Origin: Melioribacteraceae bacterium
GTDB lineage: Bacteria > Bacteroidota > Ignavibacteria > Ignavibacteriales > Melioribacteraceae
Length of the DNA stretch: 64,000 bases
Reading direction: 5' to 3'
Assembly: GCA_016927595.1 (NCBI GenBank)
Contig: JAFGMI010000023.1
Coordinates: 1-64,000, forward strand
Shown: positions 36,804-43,333 of the stretch, piece after piece
Layout: the number at the start of each line of letters is the position of its first letter
How positions within the stretch are numbered: the stretch's first letter is position 1
Notes under the pieces: generated by a model
Databases searched by the model: none
Seen by the model: only the letters and a program-made list of their open reading frames with translations
Told to the model about the DNA's origin: nothing
Translations under genes and position numbers: made by a program

Positions 36804-36969
36804 TATTAAAAATCTTACGAAGTAAAAAAAAATTTCAAATAATTTCCCTCCCTTTATATCCGCATAGATCGGAACGAAAATGTTATATTTTTGGAACATT
36901 TAGATCAAAATCGAATTTTTTCTCCGTTTGATTACAGAAAAAATGCTGTTTTCAGTTTGAATTCAAGGA

Positions 36970-36982
36970 ATATGTTACATAT
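36970..36982. promoter_or_regulatory. Palindrome ATATGT-T-ACATAT upstream of the lysW promoter
   Basis: A perfect 13-base palindrome 20 bases upstream of the -33 TTG of the lysW promoter. An almost identical palindrome (ATATGT-AT-ACATAT) lies upstream of argC at 43094-43107. It could be an operator shared by the two operons. AT-rich palindromes can also arise by chance. Confidence 0.3.
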
Positions 36983-37001
36983 ACCATAACAAATTGGTGT
37001 G

Positions 37002-37032
37002 TTGCATCAATAAAATAATTTAATTACTTTCG
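37002..37032 (+). promoter_or_regulatory. Promoter of the lysW operon
   Basis: TTG at 37002-37004, a 20-base spacer and TACTTTCG at 37025-37032 fit the Bacteroidota TTG/TAnnTTtG promoter with one C in place of T. Transcription would start near 37037, giving a short leader of about 24 bases before lysW. The argC promoter shows the same variant (TATGTTCG). Confidence 0.55.
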
Positions 37033-37060
37033 CTCCAATTTAATTTTAAAGGAAAATAAA

Positions 37061-37231
37061 ATGAAGAAAACCGATTGCCCTGTTTGTGATGCAGTAATTG
37101 AACTTGACGAAAACACCGTAGCAGGTGAGTTAGTTGAATGCCCTGATTGCGGAACTGAACTGGAAGTTGTAACAGTCAATCCATTAAGAGTGCGGGAAGC
37201 ACCGCAGGAAGAAGAAGATTGGGGACAGTAA
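37061..37231 (+). CDS. lysW: Amino-group carrier protein LysW, with C-terminal Gln
   Basis: 56 residues, too short for many gene finders. It has the zinc ribbon of the LysW/ArgW family (Cys6, Cys9, Cys27, Cys30 in TDCPVCD and VECPDCGTEL) and an acidic tail ending EEEDWGQ. LysW carries biosynthetic intermediates: LysX links the amino group of alpha-aminoadipate (or glutamate) to the side chain of the carrier's C-terminal Glu. Characterised carriers end in EDWGE; this one ends in Gln (CAG) before the TAA. That would block direct ligation unless the Gln is first deamidated. AAAGGAAA lies 6-13 bases before the ATG. First gene of the operon. Confidence 0.9.
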   Translation: MKKTDCPVCDAVIELDENTVAGELVECPDCGTELEVVTVNPLRVREAPQEEEDWGQ

Positions 37232-38388
37232 ATATTAAAATACTCGATTCCACTCTTCGCGAAGGAGAACAAACTCCTGGTGTTTACTTCGATAGTCATA
37301 TCAAATTAGCAATTGCCGAACTGCTCGATGAAATAGGAATTGATATAATTGAAACGGGTCATCCCGCGGTAACCGATGAAATATACTCGACCGTTAAAAT
37401 GCTGGCGGGAAAACAATTCAAATCTGTTATAGGCGCTCATGCACGATCGGTTCGAAAAGATATTGAACTGGCACTCGATTGCGGTGTGGGTTTTCTCGGA
37501 ATTTTTTATTGCGTCTCAGATGAAAGACTTAACGGAGTTTTCAAGAAAGACCTTCAGGATGCGATAGAAAAAATTGTAACGTCTATTGAATTTGCAAAAA
37601 AAGAAAATCCCGGGCTGCTTATCCGATACACTCCGGAGGATACGGTTCGTTCTGAATATAAAAATGTTATAACCGCAGCCGTTGCTGCAGTTGAAGCCGG
37701 AGCTGATATTATAAGTATCGCCGATACAACCGGCTTCATGGTCCCCGGCACATCCAAAAACATGTACGATTATGTTACCCGCTTAAAGGAAGACTTTGAC
37801 AAGCGCAGTCTCAATCCATTAATTGCCGTGCATTGCCACAACGACAGGGGTCTGGCTTTAGCAAATGCGCTGGATGCTCTAAGAGGAGGCGCCAATATTA
37901 TTGATGCTTCCGTACTAGGTTTGGGAGAGCGCGCAGGTATTGTTGATCTTGCACAGCTTCTTGCCGTATTAACACTCGAGTACAATATAACCGGATGGAA
38001 GCTTGATAAGCTTTCAGATTTGTATAATCTGGTAAGTACTCATTCGGGAGTGCCCGTTCCTGTCAATTCGCCCATAGTCGGGAAGAATGCGTTTACACAT
38101 TGTGCAGGTGTTCACACCCATGCAGCCGCCATCAATCCGATGCACTATGAAAGTATAAATCCCGAACTTTTCGGAAAAGAAAGACACTTCGCTCTTGATC
38201 ATATGTCCGGAATAGCTTCCGTCCGGTTTGCACTTAAACAGGTTGGAATATCGGATCTGGAACCGGAAACAGAACTGCTTGTACTTGAAAGAATAAAATC
38301 AATCGGTCAGCGCGGTCGTATAGTAGAGCTTTCCGAATTACCGCATATAGTCGAAACATCGAAACACTATAAGCGCATCATAAAGTAG
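37219..38388 (+). CDS. Homocitrate synthase-like enzyme (LeuA/NifV family)
   Basis: About 389 residues of DRE-TIM metallolyase. ILDSTLREGEQTPGV carries the metal/acid motif, AVHCHNDRGLALANAL the metal-binding HxH, and GLGERAGIVDLAQL the substrate motif. In a LysW cluster it most likely makes homocitrate from 2-oxoglutarate and acetyl-CoA, the first step of the alpha-aminoadipate lysine pathway. Isopropylmalate or citramalate synthase is less likely from context. The only classical start is the TTG at 37219, inside the last codons of lysW (13-base overlap); an ATT at 37234, placed nine bases after GGGGA, is an unusual alternative. Confidence 0.85.
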   Translation: MGTVNIKILDSTLREGEQTPGVYFDSHIKLAIAELLDEIGIDIIETGHPAVTDEIYSTVKMLAGKQFKSVIGAHARSVRKDIELALDCGVGFLGIFYCVSDERLNGVFKKDLQDAIEKIVTSIEFAKKENPGLLIRYTPEDTVRSEYKNVITAAVAAVEAGADIISIADTTGFMVPGTSKNMYDYVTRLKEDFDKRSLNPLIAVHCHNDRGLALANALDALRGGANIIDASVLGLGERAGIVDLAQLLAVLTLEYNITGWKLDKLSDLYNLVSTHSGVPVPVNSPIVGKNAFTHCAGVHTHAAAINPMHYESINPELFGKERHFALDHMSGIASVRFALKQVGISDLEPETELLVLERIKSIGQRGRIVELSELPHIVETSKHYKRIIK

Positions 38389-38424
38389 CACTTCATCCTA
38401 AATATAAAAATCAAGGAAAAAACC

Positions 38425-39270
38425 ATGAAAGTTGGAATATTACATTCGTTAATCAGAAAAGATGAGAAGTTATTACTTGAAGAATTCGGTAAGCGTAAAA
38501 ATGTTGAGCTCGTAATGATAGATGACAGAAAAATAAAATTCAATCTTGGAAAAGAAAAGTTTGATTATGACGTTGTCATCGAAAGATGTATTAATCACTC
38601 GAGGGCGCTGCATGCTCTTAAGCTTTATGAAAGCGCAGGGGTTAAGTGTGTTAACACGTCAAGGGTAGCAACAATATGCGGAGATAAACTACTTACCTCT
38701 ATCGAGCTTAATAATCATAATATACCTCAACCAGAAATAAGAGTGGCTTTTACGGAGGAATCAGCTCTTGAAGCGATTGAAGAAATGGGTTACCCGGTTG
38801 TTCTAAAACCTGCTGTAGGTTCCTGGGGCAGACTCCTGTCGAAAGTAAACGACCGCGATGCAGCTGAATCGATATTGGAACATAAAACAGTACTTGGAAC
38901 GTATCATCATTCGATATTCTATATTCAGAAATATATCGAAAAAAAAGGTCGCGATATAAGGAGCTTTGTGGTTGGCGATAAATGCATTGCTGCAATTTAC
39001 CGTGAATCGGAGCATTGGATAACCAACACTGCGCGGGGAGGCAAAGCGACAAACTGTTCCGTAACACCTGAATTGGAAAAAATCTCTGTTGAAGCTGCTC
39101 AGGCTGTAGGAGGCGGGGTACTTGCTCTTGATGTTTTCGAATCGGACGAAGGACTTCTGATAAATGAAGTAAATTACACGATGGAGTTTAAGAATAGTAT
39201 TGCTACAACAGGTGTAAATATTCCCGGACACATAGTTGATTATGTGTTGAAAGTCGGAAGCGGAGAATAA
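38425..39270 (+). CDS. lysX: LysW ligase LysX (RimK-type ATP-grasp)
   Basis: 281 residues with the ATP-grasp fold: [18 protein letters not shown] is the phosphate/ribose loop typical of LysX/ArgX, and [17 protein letters not shown] carries the metal-binding and substrate-recognition residues. It uses ATP to join the amino group of alpha-aminoadipate to the C-terminal side-chain carboxylate of LysW. The EVNxTMEF segment resembles LysX more than glutamate-specific ArgX, but I cannot settle specificity by eye. An AAGGAAAA box precedes the ATG. The lysY gene starts two bases after its stop. See LysW for the puzzle posed by its C-terminal Gln. Confidence 0.9.
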   Translation: MKVGILHSLIRKDEKLLLEEFGKRKNVELVMIDDRKIKFNLGKEKFDYDVVIERCINHSRALHALKLYESAGVKCVNTSRVATICGDKLLTSIELNNHNIPQPEIRVAFTEESALEAIEEMGYPVVLKPAVGSWGRLLSKVNDRDAAESILEHKTVLGTYHHSIFYIQKYIEKKGRDIRSFVVGDKCIAAIYRESEHWITNTARGGKATNCSVTPELEKISVEAAQAVGGGVLALDVFESDEGLLINEVNYTMEFKNSIATTGVNIPGHIVDYVLKVGSGE

Positions 39271-39271
39271 T

Positions 39272-40318
39272 ATGGAAAAGGTAAAAGCATCTGTTATAGG
39301 CGGATCGGGGTATACAGGCGGCGAGTTGTTAAGGCTGCTTCTTTTTCATCCCGGTGTTGAATTAAGACAGGTTACTTCGGAAAGTATGGCGGGTAAGTTT
39401 CTTTATAAAGTTCATCCGAATCTTCGTAAAGCCACACAATTAAAATTCTCATTGGTAAATGAACTCGAAAAATGCGATTTACTTTTCTTATGCATGCCTC
39501 ATGGTGAATCGATGAAAAGAATTGATAAGTACAAAGTTATTGCGGACAGAATAATAGATCTAAGTGCTGATTTCAGATTAAAGGATAAAACCGATTATGA
39601 ATTTTGGTACGGACATCCTCATGTAAATCCAGAGATTTGCAGCGAATTTGTTTACGGTATTCCAGAACTTCACCGCGAAGAGATGAAGAAAGCCAGTTTT
39701 ATCTCAAGTGCCGGCTGCAATGCAACTGTATCAATATTGGCAATGTATCCGTTCTATAAGGATAATATTATTAAAAACGATAATACGGTTATCGAAGTTA
39801 AAGTCGGTACTTCGGAAGGCGGCAACAAGTTTTCGGCGGCTTCTCATCACCCGGAACGTAGCGGATCGATGCGGTCGTATATGCCAGTGCAACACAGACA
39901 CAGCGCGGAAATTATTCAGGAACTCAGCTTTGAAAGAAAGATAAATATTCATTTCAGTGCGACTTCTGTTGATATGGTTCGGGGCGTGCTGGCAACAATC
40001 CATCTTTTTCCACAAGAGCAAATAAGCGAAAAGGATATTTGGAAACTCTACCGTAAATATTATAATGATGAACCCTTTATCCGCATCGTAAAAGAGAAAG
40101 AAGGTATTTTCAGATACCCTGAACCGAAGATTCTTATCGGCTCAAACTATTGCGATATTGGATTCACCGTGGATGAAAAAACAAATCGTATTGTGCTTAT
40201 CGCTTCAATAGATAACTTGATGAAAGGAGCTGCCGGGCAGGCTGTACAGGCTTTCAACTTGATGTCTGGTTTTGACGAGACACTCGGACTGGAATTCCCG
40301 GGTTTTCATCCTATATAG
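39272..40318 (+). CDS. lysY: LysW-aminoadipyl phosphate reductase LysY (ArgC paralog)
   Basis: 348 residues with an N-terminal NADP Rossmann motif (IGGSGYTGGELLRLL) and catalytic Cys149 in SSAGCNATVS, corresponding to the ArgC nucleophile. It has the loop PEGGNKFSAASHHPERSGS-like region (here TSEGGNKFSAASHHPER) seen in LysY proteins. It reduces the carrier-bound acyl phosphate made by LysZ to the semialdehyde. A true argC lies 3 kb downstream, and the two are clearly diverged. Start ATG lies two bases after the lysX stop. Confidence 0.9.
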   Translation: MEKVKASVIGGSGYTGGELLRLLLFHPGVELRQVTSESMAGKFLYKVHPNLRKATQLKFSLVNELEKCDLLFLCMPHGESMKRIDKYKVIADRIIDLSADFRLKDKTDYEFWYGHPHVNPEICSEFVYGIPELHREEMKKASFISSAGCNATVSILAMYPFYKDNIIKNDNTVIEVKVGTSEGGNKFSAASHHPERSGSMRSYMPVQHRHSAEIIQELSFERKINIHFSATSVDMVRGVLATIHLFPQEQISEKDIWKLYRKYYNDEPFIRIVKEKEGIFRYPEPKILIGSNYCDIGFTVDEKTNRIVLIASIDNLMKGAAGQAVQAFNLMSGFDETLGLEFPGFHPI

Positions 40319-40360
40319 TATCCGGTATCGCCGGAGATGTTCAGTACAGTTCTTTTCGCA

Positions 40361-40463
40361 CTCATGCTGAGCCTGTCGAAGCATGAGTTTTGTCGCAAAG
40401 CATGAGTTTTGTCGCAAAGCATGAGTTTTGTCGCGAAGCATGAGTTTTGTCGCGAAGCATGAG
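40361..40463. repeat. Palindromic dispersed-type element with four 19-base tandem repeats
   Basis: CTCATGCT (40361-40368) pairs with AGCATGAG (40380-40387) around GAGCCTGTCGA, resembling the widely dispersed GCTTCGACAGGCTCAGC palindromes of bacterial genomes. From 40381 a 19-base unit, GCATGAGTTTTGTCGCAAA, repeats four times (units 3 and 4 read ...CGCGAA) and ends with GCATGAG. The block lies inside the operon between lysY and the glutaminase-type gene, without any reading frame of its own. Confidence 0.9.
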
Positions 40464-40498
40464 ATGGACAACAATTTTTAAAAACAGAAAAAAGAATT

Positions 40499-41134
40499 AT
40501 GTGCAGACTTCTGGCTGTAAAAAGTAAAACGGAATTTGATCCGTTACCCATTATAAAAAGCTTTGCCTCTATGTCAAAAGAAAGCAAAGAGTATCAGGGA
40601 CACGGCTGGGGTTATTCATTATTAAGCGATGGAAAGTGGAAAATATATAAAAGCATCAAGCCGGTTTGGGAAGACGAAACAAAGGATATAAATACTTCGA
40701 AACTTCTTCTTGTGCATGCTCGCAGCGCTTTCAGGGATGAGGGGATTAAAGTTGAAAATAATATGCCCTTTTGCGATGATAAGTATCAATTTATTTTTAA
40801 CGGCGAATTGCGGGGTGTACGGATAAAAGAAGAAGGAAGGATAGGTGCCGAAAAAATATTCAATTACATAAAGAGATTCGATAAAGGCGACATTGTTTCA
40901 GCTGTAAAAAAGAGCGTCGGAATAATTATGAAGAAAACCGGTTATATTCGTGCGATGAATTTTATAATCAGCAACGGAAAAGAACTGATAATAAATTCGC
41001 TTTTCAACGAAGATCCGGATTACTTCAGTTTACAAATCAGTAAGAGTGATGAAATGATTATTGTTGCGTCGCAGCCCTTGTCAATAGCAAATAATTGGAC
41101 GACGATTGAAAATAATTCTATAAAGGTGATTTGA
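40499..41134 (+). CDS. Class II glutamine amidotransferase-like protein (N-terminal Cys hydrolase) in the LysW operon
   Basis: 211 residues. MCRLLAV places the Cys nucleophile directly after the start Met, as in class II (Ntn) glutaminases; HGWGYSLL, LLVHARSAF (Arg for substrate carboxylate) and FIFNGELRG (Asn-Gly oxyanion pair) are the other family landmarks. It resembles stand-alone YafJ/EgtC-type proteins with no synthase domain. Its stop overlaps the lysZ start (TGATG), so the two are translationally coupled. No pathway step here needs ammonia. Because LysW ends in Gln, I infer that it may deamidate that C-terminal Gln to Glu. This is untested; an ammonia-donating or unrelated role is possible. 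Confidence 0.85.
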   Translation: MCRLLAVKSKTEFDPLPIIKSFASMSKESKEYQGHGWGYSLLSDGKWKIYKSIKPVWEDETKDINTSKLLLVHARSAFRDEGIKVENNMPFCDDKYQFIFNGELRGVRIKEEGRIGAEKIFNYIKRFDKGDIVSAVKKSVGIIMKKTGYIRAMNFIISNGKELIINSLFNEDPDYFSLQISKSDEMIIVASQPLSIANNWTTIENNSIKVI

Positions 41135-41925
41135 TGAACATTATTAAAATTGGTGGAGGAAGGCAAATTAATACAGAAGGTATAATTATAGACCTTGCCG
41201 CATTTAAGGAGAAGTTCATAATAATTCACGGCGCAAATGCATTTCGTGATGATCTTGCTGAACGCTTGGGAGTTAGAAAAAAAGTTATAACTTCAGTCAA
41301 AGGTTATTCTTCAGTTTACAGTGATGAGGACTCCCTCGATGTAATGATGATGGCATATTCGGGTTTAAGGAATAAAAGAATAGTGGAATCATGTCAGAAG
41401 AAGGGCATTAATGCTATAGGATTAACCGGACTTGACGGAAGAATGATACAGGGGGCTAGAAATCAGGGAATAAGAGTAAGAGAAGATGGAAAGTTGCGGC
41501 TTATCCGGGATTTTTCGGGCAAACCGAAATCAGTTAACACCGGACTGTTGAATCTTCTTCTGGATAATAATTACATACCTGTGCTTACGGTTCCGATAAC
41601 AGATGAAGAAGGTTTTGCGATTAACTCGGAAAATGATGACATAATAGCCTCGATAAACGATATAATAAATGCAAAGAGAATATTTCAGTTTATTGAGGCT
41701 CCCGGATATTTGAAAAATCCCATGGACGAGTCGTCGGTTATTAAATATATTTCGAAGCATGAACTGGCGGCACTTGAAGAAACTTCGGAAGGCAGAATGA
41801 AAAGAAAAATTCATGCACTGAACAAACTTGCCATGAATAACGAAACAGAAATTATTATTTCTGATGGAAGGGTTGAACATCCTTTAAATGATGCAATCAA
41901 TGGAAAAGGAACAATAATAAAATGA
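41134..41925 (+). CDS. lysZ: LysW-aminoadipate kinase LysZ (ArgB paralog)
   Basis: About 263 residues of amino-acid kinase fold. IIKIGGGRQIN starts the phosphate loop, FIIIHGANAFRDDLAERLG the substrate loop, and GRMKRKIHALNKL the C-terminal nucleotide-binding Lys. It phosphorylates the side-chain carboxylate of carrier-bound aminoadipate. I prefer the ATG at 41134, which overlaps the upstream stop (TGATG) and follows AAAGGTGAT, over the TTG three bases earlier. Its own stop overlaps the lysJ start by four bases (ATGA). Confidence 0.9.
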   Translation: MNIIKIGGGRQINTEGIIIDLAAFKEKFIIIHGANAFRDDLAERLGVRKKVITSVKGYSSVYSDEDSLDVMMMAYSGLRNKRIVESCQKKGINAIGLTGLDGRMIQGARNQGIRVREDGKLRLIRDFSGKPKSVNTGLLNLLLDNNYIPVLTVPITDEEGFAINSENDDIIASINDIINAKRIFQFIEAPGYLKNPMDESSVIKYISKHELAALEETSEGRMKRKIHALNKLAMNNETEIIISDGRVEHPLNDAINGKGTIIK

Positions 41926-43088
41926 CAAACTACGTTGAACTGCAAAATCAATATGAATTTGACGTCTACCCGAAAAGAGATGTTGTTATAACCAAGGGTA
42001 AAAACGCGGTGCTATGGGACGATAAAGGAAACGCATATATTGACTGCGTTGCCGGAATAGGAGTAGCAAATGTGGGTCATGCTAATGATTATGTGGTAAA
42101 AGCAATATCCGAACAGGCGGCAAAATTAATAACATGTCCGGGAATATTTTATAACGATACGAAAGCGTTATTGCTCAAAAAACTTATTGATATTACACCG
42201 GCTAATTTAACGAGAGCCTTCCTTTGCAATTCCGGTACCGAAGCAATGGAAGCAGCCATAAAATTTACGAGGTTTACTACAAAGAGAACAAACTTCATTT
42301 CGGCAATGAAGGGTTTTCATGGCAGGACATATGGCGCTTTAAGTGCGACATTTAAGCCTGAATACAGAGAACAATTTGAACCATTGGTTCCGGGCTTTTC
42401 GTTCGTTCCTTACAACAATTTTGAAAAGCTTGCAGAAGAAGTAGATGACAACACAGCTGGGATAATTCTGGAACCGGTTCAGGGAGAGGGAGGCATTAAC
42501 ATCGGGGATAAGGAATATTTTAAAGCTGTAAGGAAACTTTGTAACGACAAAGGAATAATCTTGATAATAGATGAGATACAAACGGGATTCTGTCGTACCG
42601 GTAAATTCTTTGCAACCGAACATCTGGGAATCGAACCCGATATACTGACTATAGCGAAAAGCATTGCAGGTGGTTTTCCTATGGGGGCAGCGGTCTGCTC
42701 CGATAAAATCAGTCTTCCGCTCGGCAAGCACGGATCTACATTCGGCGGTAATCCTCTGGCATGCGCAGCTTCACTGGCGGCGATTCAATTTATGCAGGAT
42801 AATAAACTTGCAGAAGCTGCAGAAGATAAAGGAAAATATTTTGCTGATAAGCTTATTAAAATTGAAAGCCCTGTTATCAGGTCAATCAGAAATTTAGGTC
42901 TGATGATTGGTATAGAATTAAAAACAAAAGTTCAGCCTTATTTAATTGAACTAATGAAAAAGGGGGTTCTCGCCCTGCCGGCAGGGAAAACAGTAATCAG
43001 ACTTTTACCACCATTGACAGTAGAATACGGGCAGCTCGATACTGTGGCAGAGGTACTAAAAGAAGTATTAAAAGCTGATATCCAATAA
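41922..43088 (+). CDS. lysJ: LysW-aminoadipate semialdehyde aminotransferase LysJ (ArgD paralog)
   Basis: 388 residues, class III PLP aminotransferase. CNSGTEAMEAAIKFTR binds the cofactor phosphate, ILIIDEIQTGFCRTG the pyridine ring, and ILTIAKSIAGGFPMGA holds the PLP lysine. It transfers an amino group to the carrier-bound semialdehyde, giving LysW-bound lysine. The hydrolase that would release lysine (LysK) and the homoaconitase/dehydrogenase steps are not in the window. Last gene of the LysW operon; a hairpin overlaps its stop. Confidence 0.9.
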   Translation: MTNYVELQNQYEFDVYPKRDVVITKGKNAVLWDDKGNAYIDCVAGIGVANVGHANDYVVKAISEQAAKLITCPGIFYNDTKALLLKKLIDITPANLTRAFLCNSGTEAMEAAIKFTRFTTKRTNFISAMKGFHGRTYGALSATFKPEYREQFEPLVPGFSFVPYNNFEKLAEEVDDNTAGIILEPVQGEGGINIGDKEYFKAVRKLCNDKGIILIIDEIQTGFCRTGKFFATEHLGIEPDILTIAKSIAGGFPMGAAVCSDKISLPLGKHGSTFGGNPLACAASLAAIQFMQDNKLAEAAEDKGKYFADKLIKIESPVIRSIRNLGLMIGIELKTKVQPYLIELMKKGVLALPAGKTVIRLLPPLTVEYGQLDTVAEVLKEVLKADIQ

Positions 43089-43121
43089 TATGAATATGTA
43101 TACATATTATTGATATTTTTT
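43083..43121. promoter_or_regulatory. Inverted repeat at the lysJ end: terminator and/or arginine-operon operator
   Basis: CAATAATATG (43083-43092) pairs perfectly with CATATTATTG (43103-43112) and is followed by a T-rich run, as in an AT-rich terminator for the LysW operon. Inside it lies a second perfect 16-base palindrome, AATATGTATACATATT (43093-43108). It resembles the palindrome upstream of lysW and could be a site for the ArgR encoded 4.5 kb downstream. Confidence 0.45.
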
Positions 43122-43142
43122 AAAATTTGTGAAAATAAATTC

Positions 43143-43179
43143 TTGACTTGATACGGGCGGTTTGTTTATGTTCGTATCA
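43143..43179 (+). promoter_or_regulatory. Promoter of the arginine operon with a flanking inverted repeat
   Basis: TTGAC at 43143-43147 and TATGTTCG at 43167-43174 (21 bases between TTG and TA) fit a Bacteroidota promoter; a sigma-70 reading (TTGACT, 17 bases, TTATGT) also fits. TGATACG (43149-43155) and CGTATCA (43173-43179) form a perfect 7-base inverted repeat that straddles the promoter, a possible operator. The predicted start of transcription is close to the leader-peptide ATG. Confidence 0.5.
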
Positions 43180-43274
43180 TGCTAAAATTAAAAAGCCATA
43201 CCACACTTAAATTAAACATAAGCAACAGCCCACAATTACGTTCTCGCCGTTTTCCGCGTCCCCTTCTGGGGTAA
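43179..43274 (+). CDS. Arginine-rich leader peptide of the arg operon (attenuator)
   Basis: A 31-codon ORF that ends ...LRSRRFPRPLLG, with four Arg codons (CGT, CGC, CGT, CGT) in seven residues. It lies between the promoter and argC, where regulatory leader peptides of amino-acid operons are found; ribosome stalling at Arg codons would sense arginyl-tRNA. Its last codons overlap a CCCC-TTCT-GGGG hairpin (43260-43271). No classical T-run follows, so the mechanism is unclear. The ATG falls almost at the predicted transcription start, which implies leaderless translation or a promoter further upstream. Not a structural protein. Confidence 0.55.
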   Translation: MLKLKSHTTLKLNISNSPQLRSRRFPRPLLG

Positions 43275-43333
43275 AATCATTCAAACTAAAATAATACTAT
43301 TGCTATTAATAATTTAAAAATCGGAGAATGGAA

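Noticed and set aside
40361-40463. Short direct repeats that could suggest a CRISPR array
   Set aside because: The units are back-to-back without spacers and grow from a palindrome; no cas genes are present.
40205-40587. Minus-strand ORFs with repetitive FATKLMLRQ-type peptides
   Set aside because: They are translations of the tandem DNA repeat and of the ends of lysY and the glutaminase-type gene; typical artefact of dispersed palindromes.
43179-43274. The 31-codon ORF before argC as an ordinary small protein
   Set aside because: Its clustered Arg codons, position in the operon leader and overlap with a hairpin fit a regulatory leader peptide better.
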